Below, in pieces: positions 54,199 through 64,000 of a DNA stretch of 64,000 nt. How positions within the stretch are numbered: the stretch's first letter is position 1; every line of letters starts with the position of its first letter. Location of the stretch: positions 17,419 to 81,418 of the forward strand of contig JAVTVY010020301.1 in assembly GCA_036873755.1 (NCBI GenBank), in the 5' to 3' direction. The DNA comes from Hanleya hanleyi. Taxonomy: Eukaryota; Mollusca; Polyplacophora; Lepidopleurida; Hanleyidae. The translations under genes were made by a program, and so were the position numbers. The notes below the pieces were generated by a model. The model was not told the DNA's origin, made no database searches, and worked only from the letters and a program-made list of their open reading frames with translations.

Positions 54199-54210
54199 CT
54201 CGTATTTATA
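54199..54210 (-). promoter_or_regulatory. Core promoter of paralogue 2
   Basis: TATAAATACGAG on -, followed by GGTCAGACAGAG. The ATG is about 105 bases downstream. Confidence 0.55.
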
Positions 54211-54219
54211 GTCCCACTG

Positions 54220-54546
54220 TCAATACCAGAGCGCTAGGGTCAATAGGGCACAGACCATGACTAGGCCAACCAGCCGTCGCTGGTTCCGGCGTGAGCGCTC
54301 GTGATCCATAGCCCGAGCATCAAGGATGGCTGTCATAGTCCAGTAGTGGTGAGTGATGGCACACCTCTCCATCGAGTGCACTCTGTCGAGGACCGCTTCT
54401 GTGAACTCGTTCAGGATCTGGCGTCGCCCCTCGTTGTCGTCGCCATCTGCAAACATGGACCGGACCACTGCTCGGTAACCCGTGAGTAAATTCACCACGG
54501 TGGTATGCTGTAAAATGCGAGTCGCATAGGGCTGGATCTCCGTCAT
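54220..54546 (-). CDS. Small tail-anchored membrane protein (108 aa)
   Basis: ATG at 54546; MTEIQPYATRILQHTT..., a helical body and a basic patch (HERSRRNQRR) just before a C-terminal hydrophobic helix LVGLVMVCALLTLALWY. The layout is that of a tail-anchored protein. CTATAAAAC on - near 54590-54602 is a plausible TATA box. No family recognised. It is the outermost gene before the TIR. Confidence 0.5.
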   Translation of the reverse strand: MTEIQPYATRILQHTTVVNLLTGYRAVVRSMFADGDDNEGRRQILNEFTEAVLDRVHSMERCAITHHYWTMTAILDARAMDHERSRRNQRRLVGLVMVCALLTLALWY

Positions 54547-54599
54547 GGCTCTGCAACCGTAGAAATGAAGGTGTGGGATCCAGAGAGACGTGTTTTATA

Positions 54600-57022
54600 G
54601 ACCATGTCATACATGCGCGCCTAGACGTCGGGTGTAGTCCGTGATACGTACTATTCTGATGGGTTAGTCCAAAAAAGAGAACAACAACAACAATAACACA
54701 GATTACAGATCAATCCTTTTATTATGCGTGAACATCATAGGAATGCATGTACTGACCTGTCTGTGGGGGGTTCCCACAATGGCGGTCACCTTCCGCCATT
54801 ATCCGCCATTTTGGAGCCGCCATTTTGGAGCCGCCATGTTGAAGCCGCCATTTTGGAGCCGCCATTTTCCAACAATGGCGGTCAGACAAGTCTGGACATG
54901 TCCAAAGGTCACGTCGCATTAACCCCAACCGGAAGTGACGTAATTTTTACATCAGGGTGAAATAGGCGTCGATTTAACCTCTCCCTACATTGACGCGGGC
55001 GCGCTGCGGCCGGAGAACCTGCGCGCGTGTGTGACCTTTTGTCCCGCGCGCGCGCGCACTGCCGGTGATGACGCGCGCGCGCGCTGAGGGGCCGGGCCAG
55101 GGTGCGGGCCGGGAAAGTTGGAGGTCGTGTTTGAGCATTCACCCAAACCGGAAGTGACGTTATTTTTACATCCGGGTGAATTCACCCAAACCGGAAGTGA
55201 CGTCACACACACTTACGCAACCCCAGTACATGACAAACACAGACAAGTCTGGACATGTCCAAAGGTCACGCCTCATTCACTCAAACCGGAAGTGACGTCA
55301 TTTTTACATCCGGAACTTTTGACCTGGGTCACGTGATATGCAAATTTCTGAGGTCAAAGGTCAATAGGGCTCGCCTAGACCCCAAACACGTCTATGTCCA
55401 TACCCTTGGGCTACGGCTCATGCGCAGAATGACCCTATGTCAACCCCACATCCACGCCATCAGAGACTCCATCACATAGGCTTCACAGGGATACATCACA
55501 CGACCCATTCGAACCGTGAATAGCCCATCTCTAACCCAAACACAACACACCCCCAAAAATGCCTGCTTTCTACACTACGGCCAGGCTGCGCATGCGCAGA
55601 CTATTGAACACGGACGAACCATTAGTGTAGTCAAGTGCTTCTGCATGAAACCTTCAAAATAAGACCTCACTCGACCCCATCGGACCACCAGGGACTCACC
55701 TAGGCTCCAACATGTCCACCCCGTATGGACCTATACACCCATAGCCATGCAGTATAGGCCTATGGGCCTACCCAGGCCTCGGTGACTTTTTTCAAAAATT
55801 TCAACGTTTCGTGCCGGGACCCTTCCTATCGTGTTCTAAATGACGAGACGTGAAAAACAAATCCAAACAACCCTACCGCAAATGTATAGAAGTAGGTTTC
55901 CCAGGGGGACAAACATCGGTCCTATACCCCAGTATGGGCCTATATGGGTCTATATGGGGCTATATCGTTCTTTTTCAAAAATTTCACCGATTCGCTCCGG
56001 GACACTTCCTATCAAGTTTGTCTTGACGAGACTAAGAAAACGAGACCCCACAACCTATACCGCAAATGTCGAGAAGGTTTCCCAGGATGGTCCTATACCC
56101 CCAGTATGGGACTATATATTAGGCTATATCGTACTTTTTCAAAAATTTCAACGATTCGCTCCGGGACACTTCCTATCATGTTTGTCTTGACGAGACTAAG
56201 AAAACGAGACCCCACAACCTATACCGCAAATGTTGAGAAGTAGGTTTCCCAGGATGGTCCTATACCCCCCATACTCCATATAGGCATTTTCCCGTAATTT
56301 AGAATAAAGTCCGTGTTCCGTATTTTTTCAGGAAAATTTTTACATACACCCACCCTGGAACTAGGGGGAGATAACTCTATTGATAGACAAGCCCCGTTAA
56401 GCCCGGCGACCTATATACCCCCCATACCTCATATAGGCATTTTCCCCGATTTTTCGATAAAGTCCGTGTTCCGTTTTTTTTCAGAAAAAATTTTACATGC
56501 ACCCACCCTGCCCATCAGATGCCCCCTCACCTAGGCTTCACTTTGATACCTCACTCAACTCCATTGAAGCATTAGAAACCCCGCTCGATCCCAAAACATC
56601 TATTTTCATACCCTTGGGCCACCGCGCATGCGCAGAATGCCGATATGTCAACCCCACACCCAGCCCATCACATGCCCCTTCACGAATGCTTCACTTGGAT
56701 ACCTCACTCGATCCCATCGGACCAAGCAGCGTATTTGCAGTCTAGGGACTACTTTTTCTCTGCGGAGGCCTTTTCCCTCGACCGCATCACCGCCAGGACC
56801 GCATCACCGCGGAGGAATACATCCCCGTTATCACAACATTCAAGATGGCCGCCAAGCGCACACCGCCTCAAAAATTCAAGATGGCGGCCAAACTCTGGCA
56901 GATCGAGTTGTCTCCCTTGCGTCCAGAGTGTACAGATGGCGCCACTAGTTCCTCCTCAATCCTCCCCGTGACGTCACTACATCCGGGTGAAAAGGGGCTC
57001 AATTTAGCTTTTATACACTACT
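54600..57022 (-). repeat. Outer end (TIR) of copy B
   Basis: Non-coding. Outward order: GCCGCCATTTTGGA repeats (54790-54870, YY1-like), ETS-CRE sites (54929-54943, 55148-55162, 55191-55205, 55286-55300), GC-rich block (54990-55110), NRF1-like sites (55586, 56624), three units of about 185 bp with CTTCCTATCATGTTTGTCTTG (55815-56265), paired GATAAAGTCCGTGTTCCG blocks (56300-56490), two CAAGATGGC sites (56843, 56878), a CRE (56969-56976), and the terminus CAATTTAGCTTTTATACACTACT. The part from about 54990 matches the copy A end. Confidence 0.75.
54912..54990 (-). repeat. Internal terminus-like block in copy B end
   Basis: On - GGGAGAGGTTAAATCGACGCC...CACCCTGATGTAAAAATTACGTCACTTCCGG parallels the real copy A terminus (GGGAAAGGCTAAAT..CACCCGGATGTGAAAATGACGTCACTTCCGA), 2 kb inside the element. 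Confidence 0.5.
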
Positions 57023-58170
57023 CAGATAGTATTGACAACAGCGTTATATCCTAAAAAGCTTTAAAAAACATTTTTTTTCAGGGGAAATACACATTTAGCT
57101 GATATTTAAACATCATTTTCAAGGGTACGCATGCTCCGGCGACAATTTACTGTAACAACTAGTACTACACAATTAATTTGAAATTACTACAAGACGAATT
57201 AAAACCACATTCGTTTGAATATACTATGATAGTAAGATCGTAATTGATCTCGAAAATATATTCCTAAAATCATCATCTTTGTGATTAATTTCGAGACAAA
57301 CTCTTCCAGCAAAATCGGTTGAGGGGTAGTGAAACTAAACAACTGCAAACATCTTGGCACAAACTGGATGTTCTCTAGTTAAGGTTTTCATACAAAACGT
57401 GCATGGTCAGGTATGGGCTGAGTCAAACCTTCCAACTTTGAATGGTATTTAGATGAACCTCATTAATAATCTTTAGCTTCGTCTACATCCGGGTACTGGG
57501 ATGCTTTCGCCTACGTCCGCGCCTACATCCGGGTTCTTGTACAATGGTATTTAGATGAACCTCATTAATAATCGTTAGCTTCGTGAATGTAGATGAAATG
57601 TCCAAATGTTTGAAGTCGTTTGATTTTCCTGGATCTGGGGGTTGACCTCGATTGTATATCGGATTAAACTTTGTCCAGCGGGATTGCATGATTCAAGTAG
57701 TACATTTTCCACATTGATTTCTGCGTTATTTCACTCAGTCGGGTGACTGGCGGTGTGCAGTCAAATTGAGTATTTTCAAGTACAACACAAAATAGAAATT
57801 AAATTACTCTTCTGTTCCTTCATAGCATTCGCATATCCAGATATCCATAGTGGATGGATCTACAAATTCACTTCTCAGACCATTGAGGAGACATCAGTCA
57901 ACGATTGACAAGGTCTGGGGAAATTCAGGTATGCAATTAGGGCACCCTCACCCCCTTAATATCGTCAGAGGAACCAGAAGATAATGACTGAACAAAGCTG
58001 AGCAAGTTATTCCGGTTTAGTTAAAATAGTTATATATTTATAAGCTGTTTGGTAGCCTACTAAAAGGTAAGTACATGTAGCTATATGACCTGGATGTACG
58101 TTTGCGGTAAGGTTTCATCACATTTCACTTATTTTTATCTGCATTAGTGCGCGGGATTCTGGGTTGTATG
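57023..58170. other. Host sequence beyond copy B
   Basis: CAGATA (57023-57028) is the putative target duplication, without a visible partner because the other end is truncated. No gene recognised; see the duplication at 57441-57583. Confidence 0.45.
57441..57583. repeat. 41 bp host duplication enclosing a captured element fragment
   Basis: AATGGTATTTAGATGAACCT... (41 bp) at 57441-57481 is repeated at 57543-57583 with one difference. Between them are 61 bp whose second half (CCTACGTCCGCGCCTACATC CGGGTTCTTGTAC) matches the Polinton end region (for example 19841-19869). Confidence 0.75.
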
Positions 58171-58179
58171 GCGCCAATT

Positions 58180-58505
58180 TGCAGGCCTAGAAGGAGTGCC
58201 CTGATGTGTTGGCCTGGGGGGCGTGCCCTTATGTGTAGACCTGGAAGGCGTGGCTTAATGTGTTGGCCTGGGAGGCGTGCACTAATGTGTAGACCTGGAA
58301 GGCGTGCCCTAATGTGTTGGCCTGTGAGGCGTGCCCTAATGTGTAGGCCTGAAAGATGTGATCTAATAAGTATGCCTGGAAGGTGTGCTCTAATGTATGA
58401 ACCTGGATGGCGTGTCCTACTGTATATGCCTGGAAGGTATACCCTAAGATGTAGGCCCGAAATGCGTTCCCTAATGTGCAGACCTGGAAGGCGTGTCCTA
58501 ATGAT
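58180..58505 (+). repeat. 27 bp minisatellite, in-frame
   Basis: About twelve units of ATGTGTAGACCTGGAAGGCG TGCCCTA with steady decay. Because 27 is divisible by three the array is an ORF of nine-residue repeats (MCRPGRRAL type, 58147-58509). I do not regard it as a gene. Confidence 0.75.
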
Positions 58506-59399
58506 TTAGAATCTGATAATCTCCAAAACTGATACCGTCGTCTGATCTGTCACATATATGATCAGCTAGATCCCCTAACGACCACCTCCTCCACATTCCT
58601 ACTGGAGATAGATGACTGGCAGTAACCCAGCAAAAACCAGATATGGCATGGAAGACGAGATGATGTAGCAGAAGAGATGTGGTGAAAAAAATGGCCCTTC
58701 ATTCTTCTAAACATTTCTAGGCAGAGTGTTTGAGCATTTTCAGAAATTTCACAGATAGCTTATAGAGATGTAATCAAACAAGTAAGGAATTTGGTGTTAC
58801 TGTGTTATATTGTCTGCACATATCTACATAATAATATTTCTAACTATTCGATATCAAACAAAACAATATATTGACTTAATTGGGATATATAAAGACTACA
58901 GCTGCGTGGCCCAGAAATATTCCCCAACGATGGCACGGTGGCACCCGACGGATTAGGAATGTACATGCCCCCCCCCCCGCCGATTTGCTTGGTCTTGGGA
59001 AAGACAAACAAACTTGCCGATAGAAATGACAAACATGAGGCACCAGAGGTGCTACAACTCCTCAGCCCCTTAACAGTCTAGACCAAGATGTTTTTATGAG
59101 TGTATAAGTTTGGATGAATAGCAGTGAGTTATGGCATGCGAAATGCAAACCCAAGCCACAACTGGGACAGATGTACGGATGGATAAACTGACACACGGAC
59201 GGATAATCGGAATCCAGTATACCCCCAACTATGTACAGGGGGTATAAAAAGTGACAAGGTATCCACATATCTGCAGGGAAATCGACCATAGAGGTCCATG
59301 TCCTCCGCTAGCAGCACCAGTTATAGTGGATTACTGGCACTGCTGCTTGATGATATCTCATATCATTGATGAAGAGTATGATTTGAAAATGGAGATATC
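58506..59399. other. Intergenic with a short hairpin/GGAC repeat fragment
   Basis: Poly-C run at 58969-58978. At 59165-59250 a GGACGGATAA-type stretch is followed by the hairpin TATACCCCC / GGGGGTATA (59217-59247), a further degenerate member of the 7505-8290 family. No gene. Confidence 0.5.
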
Positions 59400-61830
59400 G
59401 CCGATGAGCTTAACATAATCTAATATAGCGGATGGCACCCATATTTGATTATGCACATCCATAAAACATAATACCAACTGTCCTCTCATCAATGTCCATG
59501 CACTCTCCAAGTTTGAAGCAGATTGGTTGAATCGTTCTAGAGTTATTGTCCAGACAAAATATAAATGCTGAAAATCTAAGATGACTGTTGGTGGCCATCT
59601 GGATTACACAGGTAACTGAAAAGCAATGCCGACTGTCCTCTCACCGAAGTCAAGCCAAACTGCAAGTTTGAAGTCGATCAGTTGAATTATTCTAGAGTTG
59701 TTGTCCAGACAAGATGCAACTGCTTAAAATGCAACATAATCCAATATCCCTGGTTGATGGCAGCCACATTGGATTATGCTCGTTCATGAAACACAATCCT
59801 AACCGGGATCTCACCAAGGTCAAGGGACTCCCCAAGTTTGAAGTAGATCAGTTGAATCGTACTCCAGCTATTGTCCGGACAAGATCAAACTAAAATCCAA
59901 TGAAATCCAATATGGCTGATGGTGGCCATATTGGATGAAGCACGTCCTTGAAAAACGATCCTAATCCTCCTCTCAGCAATGTGAAGGCACTCCCCAGGTA
60001 TGAAGTAGATCGGTTGAATCGTTCTCGAGTTATTGTCCGGACAAGATCCAACTGCTTATAATCCAATATGGGTGACGGCGGCCATATTAGATTATGCACA
60101 TTGCTGAAAAACAATCCCAACAGTCCTCTCACCAATGTCAAGGCACACCCCAAGTTTGAAGTTGATTGGTTAAATCGCTCACGAGTTATTGTCCGGACAA
60201 GGAAATGTAAGATCCAACTGCTTATAATCCAATATGGCTGACGGCAGCCATATTAGATTACGCACATTGCTGAAAAATAATCCCAACCGTCCTCTCACCC
60301 CTGTCAAGACACACCCCAAGTTTGAAGTTGATTGGTTGAATCGTTCACGAGTTATTGTCCGGACAAGAAAATGTAAGATCCAACTGCTTATAATCCAAAA
60401 TGGCTGACGGCGGCCATAATGGATTATGCACATTGCTTAAAAAGAATCCCAACCGTCCTCTCGCCAATGTCAAGCCAAACTGCAAGTTTAAAGTCGATCA
60501 GTTGAATTATTCTATAGTTGTTGTCCAGACAAGATGCAACTGTTTAAAATGCAACATAATCCAATCTCCCTGGTTGATGGCAGCCAAATTGGATTATGCT
60601 CGTTCATGAAACACAATCCTAACCGGGATCTCACCAAGTTTGAAGTAGATCAGTTGAATCGTACTCCAGCTATTGTCCGGACAAGATCAAACTAAAATCC
60701 AATGAAATCCAGTATGGCTGATGGTGGCCATATCGGATTAAGCACGTGACGCCTTTAAAAAGCAATCCTAATCCTCCTCTCAACAATGTCAAGGGACTCC
60801 CCAGGTATGAAGTAGATCGGTTGAATCGTTCTTGAGTTATTGTCCGGACAAGATCCAACTGCTTATAATCCAATATGGGTGACGGCGGCCATATTAGATT
60901 ACGCACATTGCTGAAAAACAATCCCAACAGTCCTCTCGCCAATGTCAAGGCACACCCCAAGTTTGAAGTTGATCGGTTAAATCGCTCACGAGTTATTGTC
61001 CGGATAAGAAAATCTAAGATCCAAACTGCTTATAATCCAATATGGCTGACAGCGGCCATATTGTATTATGCACATCGCTGAAAAACAATCCCATCTGTCC
61101 TCTCGTCGATGTCAAGGCACTCCCCAAGTTTGAAGTATATCAGTTGAATCGTACTCCAGTTATTGTCCGGACAAGATCAAACTGCTTAAAATCCAATGAA
61201 ATCCAGTATGGCTGATGGTGACCATATTGGATTAAGCACGTCCTTGAAAAATAATCCTAATCCTTCTCTCAACAATGTCAAGGCACTCCCCACATATGAA
61301 GTAAATCGGTTGAATCGCTCTCGAATTATTGTCCGGAAAGGATCCAAATGCTTATAATCCAATATGGCTGACGGCGGCCATATTAGATTACGCACATTGC
61401 CGAAAAACAATCCCAATCGTCCTCTCAGTCTCACCAATGTCCAGGCACACCCCAAGTTTGAAGTTGATCGGTTAAATCGTTCAGAAGTTATTGTCTGGAC
61501 AAGAAAATCTACGATCCAACTGCTTATAATCCAATATGGCTGACGGCGGCCATCTTAGATTACGCACATTGCTGAAAATAATCCCAACCGTCCTCTCACC
61601 AATGTCAAGGCACACCCCAAGTTTGAAGTTAAATCTTTCACGAGTTATTGTCCGGACAAGAAAATGTAAGATCCAACTGCTTATAATCCAAAATGGCTGA
61701 CGGCGGCCATAATGGATTATGCACTTTGGCGAAAAACAATCCCAACCGTCCTCTTGCCAATGTCAAGGCACACTCCCAAGTTTCAAGTTGATCGGTTAAA
61801 TCGTTCACGAGTTTGTCTGGACAAGAAAAT
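59400..61830. repeat. ~160-170 bp satellite-like array
   Basis: About fourteen diverged units. Consensus parts: CCCAAGTTTGAAGTTGATCGG, CGAGTTATTGTCCGGACAAG, CTGCTTATAATCCAATATGG, CTGACGGCGGCCATATTAGA, CACATTGCTGAAAAACAATC, CTCTCACCAATGTCAAGGCA. Short ORFs on both strands repeat with the array. Confidence 0.8.
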
Positions 61831-62197
61831 CTTACGGAATTTCGGACACCGGTGTTTTCTTATTCTGAAATTCAAAGGAGATCTATTCAGAATCAAAACA
61901 AACCTCCAATACCTTACATGTTATTTTCATAGTGCCTAGTCACATTGTTACAACATTGCAAGCCCAACCTCATTGTGCTTTGAAAAAACAACCCCACGTG
62001 AGGTATAGATTTTCTTTGATCTTGAACAGATTTCCTTAAAAGTTCAGAATAAAAATGCACAAATTACATATAGATACTGTGGAGAATTTCACTTCTCTAA
62101 GAAAAACTGGCTCCGATAGCCGAAAATCACATCCCATCATAATGTGAGATATAAACTCCCCTGACGAATCTCCGTTGGTAATGCATTAGCGTCAGTG

Positions 62198-62229
<32 letters not shown>

Positions 62230-63540
62230 AACTTGCGTTGATTTATTGGGTTTGCCATACCTTTCGCTATCTTCCATTCTTCCATGATGTATATTTTAGA
62301 GGACTTGTTATGCGAGACACCCGTCGTACTGGCCGACGACCACAGTTCATTTTACAACTGAAAACTGAATTCCATCATCGGATGTGTTGGCAGGAGGCAC
62401 AAACACATGGGCACTACTTTCGTTTTTGACAATCTCACAGGTTCCTACAATTCTGTTACAAGACAAAGTACAAGTTGCCCTTTTCCGATAAAATAGGCGT
62501 TTATTATTGTTCAAATCCATTTTGATAACTTTTAGACGAACTAACAAGTCGATTTTCACAGTTTTAATGTCGGACTATTTTTTCTCAACAGCGTAGGGAT
62601 ACGACAATTAGCCGAGTCAGGCAATACCGTACTACTGAATATGCAGAGGAATATAGACTTCTAGACCAAACCAATGACCAGTCATTTACTACACTGAACC
62701 AATGGCTGAAATACAACTTTACTATGGAGCTCTTGATTGGCTACATGCCAGTAAGTGTATGTAAATCAGTATGAAAGTAGGCCTAATGTATGCATACTTG
62801 GAGATCCCTTTTTAGAAGACTGGAAAATGGTAGAAAAATAAAAAAAAATGTAAAAAAATAATTAATGACCGGTTAGACCTGAAAGTTTCAAAGGCACAAG
62901 TAAAAAATAAAAGGATCATAACCTGTAAGTTTCAAGAACTTTCTCGCAATAGTTTTCAAGATACGGCTCGGACAGACGGATAGACACACTGCTAGGACCA
63001 CAACAATACTCCTGAGCCTGTAGGGCTGCGGAGTAAAAAAACATGATTTGCATTCGAGTGAACCTTCATCTCTGGCATTCTGGATTCAGGCATAATGCTT
63101 TCTCATGAGGGTCATAAATTTTACCTAAATGTCATGCGGATTGTAAACATAATACTGAAGTGTACATGTATTTATCTACAATATATTAGTTTACACTCTA
63201 GTTTCTGAGAGTTAAACTTCTGAGCGATTTGGCTGAAATGCTATCGCCAAACAGATATTTGGAAAATAACCACTATACGAATATACCGAATAAATAAGGT
63301 AAAATTTAATAGAACTGTGACCTTTGATCAAGTGACCTGATAAGCAATTGACCGAGAAAAATTCCAAGATTGTATGTTCATTTCAAATTTGGAGTATCTT
63401 GAATCAAGAGTTTGTATATCGTGTTAACTCTACCTGGCCGGGTCCCAATACGCTCAAGGCAACCGGGATTAAGAAATAACCAGTTGTTCCACAGATTAGT
63501 TTAACATAATCTAAGATAAATGTAACTGCGTAGATTGAAG
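61831..63540. other. Intergenic
   Basis: No gene recognised. Contains (CAA)n at 62201-62226 and a fragment at 62930-63040 with GGACAGACGGATAGACACAC and the hairpin ACTCC / GGAGT, again of the hairpin/GGAC repeat family. Confidence 0.45.
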
Positions 63541-63554
63541 TCATGGTGGTACGT

Positions 63555-63598
63555 GATATGATACTATATTTCGGCTATAATTTATGCCATCATCAGGA
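63555..63598 (-). ncRNA. Possible hammerhead-like core
   Basis: On - CTGATGA (63596-63590), a short stem GGC..GCC, then GAAA (63572-63569). This is the arrangement of the hammerhead ribozyme core, as found in Penelope-like retroelements. Stem I pairing is imperfect (TACG/CGTA with unpaired bases), so this is tentative. Confidence 0.3.
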
Positions 63599-63639
63599 TC
63601 GTATGAGCACCAGTGTGCATAGAGAATATATATATACAG

Positions 63640-64000
63640 TGTGAAAACAATAGTATGACAAACAATAGTATGATAAACAATAGTATGACAAACAATAGTA
63701 TGGCAAACAATAGTATGACAAACAATAGTATGACAAACAATAGTATGGCAAACAATAGTATGACAAACAATAGTATGATAAACAATAGTATGATAAACAA
63801 TAGTATGACAAACAATAGTATGACAAACAATAGTATGACAAACAATAGTATGGCAAACAATAGTATGACAAACAATAGTATGATAAACAATAGTATGACA
63901 AACAATAGTATGGCAAACAATAGTATGATAAACAATAGTATGACAAACAATAGTATGACAAACAATAGTATGACAAACAATAGTATGATAAACAATAGTA
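63640..64000. repeat. 15 bp minisatellite AACAATAGTATGACA
   Basis: About 24 units with variants GACA, GATA and GGCA at the end of each unit, running off the window. A multiple of three, it gives hydrophobic repeat ORFs on -, which are not genes. Confidence 0.85.

Larger units (their letters stand above)
45914..57022 (-). mobile_element. Polinton/adintovirus-like element, copy B
   Basis: Genes on -: three small accessory ORFs, integrase, membrane/mucin-like ORF, packaging ATPase, basic glycine-tail protein, conserved structural ORF, penton-like, pVI/pX-like, capsid, protease. The outer end is complete (terminus ..CACTACT at 57022, then CAGATA). The inner end is truncated in the CCAAT array at 45914, losing the right TIR. 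No polymerase gene is present. It is the only copy here that shows the integrase side. Confidence 0.9.

Noticed and set aside
54985..55110. GC-rich ORFs across the GCGCGC block (also near 4394-4656 and 19395-19646)
   Set aside because: Low-complexity GCGC runs give arginine/alanine-rich frames in several readings, with no conservation of frame between copies.
57023..57028. CAGATA as target duplication of copy B
   Set aside because: Only one side is visible because the inner end is truncated at 45914, so it cannot be confirmed.
63582..63995. Hydrophobic ORFs (FVILL / SYYCL repeats) on the minus strand
   Set aside because: Pure by-product of a 15 bp minisatellite whose length is divisible by three.

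Overview
The window is animal DNA, most likely from a marine mollusc. The reasons are: a multi-exon host gene resembling the transmembrane protein 272 (TMEM272) family with canonical splice sites; repeats of the kind common in gastropods and bivalves (GAGTTATGGCCCTT / GGGCATAACTC tandem arrays, CCGT/CGGA microsatellites next to C- or G-rich hairpins, and a short tail reading ATATTGCTGAATGCGACGTTAAA); a BEL/Pao LTR retrotransposon; and several Polinton/Maverick (adintovirus-like) virus-derived elements. Species assignment is inference.

Layout. (1) 1-6347: right part of Polinton copy A on + (conserved structural ORF, penton-like gene, pVI/pX-like gene, major capsid gene, protease remnant, then a 2.9 kb non-coding end). 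(2) 6.7-27.6 kb: five exons of a TMEM272-like gene on - (27558-27523, 15430-15379, 10497-10375, 9671-9612, 6916-6698), all in phase; the last exon is not in the window. (3) 15651-27274: an 11.6 kb palindromic Polinton derivative, two 5.5 kb inverted arms around a 624 bp asymmetric centre, flanked by a perfect 6 bp direct repeat AGTGGA and sitting in the host gene's first intron. (4) 27.6-34.4 kb: repeats and a reverse-transcriptase fragment. (5) 34371-45453: a BEL/Pao element with TGTA/TACA LTR ends and CTTTG target duplication, broken by frameshifts, by an identical 1615 bp tandem duplication and by an 836 bp insertion in its 5' LTR. (6) 45914-57022: Polinton copy B on -, with integrase, packaging ATPase, capsid genes and small accessory genes, one intact outer end and a truncated inner end. 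(7) 57-64 kb: intergenic repeats.

The Polinton family here encodes integrase, FtsK/HerA-type ATPase, double-jelly-roll capsid candidate, penton-like protein, pVI/pX-like proteins and adenain-type protease. No DNA polymerase B gene is visible in any copy. Its non-coding ends are long and dense with motifs known from animal housekeeping promoters: YY1-like CAAGATGGCCGC arrays, ETS-CRE composites, NRF1 palindromes, tandem CCAATCAG boxes, and a conserved terminus 5'-AGTAGT...TATAAAAG. Most capsid-side genes are broken by independent single lesions. The adenain-type protease in the right arm of the palindrome and the ATPase of copy B are open, and the copy A capsid ORF is open but lacks its C-terminal end.

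The most interesting observation is the palindrome: the 6 bp target duplication implies that an inverted dimer of one virus-like element end was integrated as a unit. This resembles a fold-back defective genome that was mobilised in trans.
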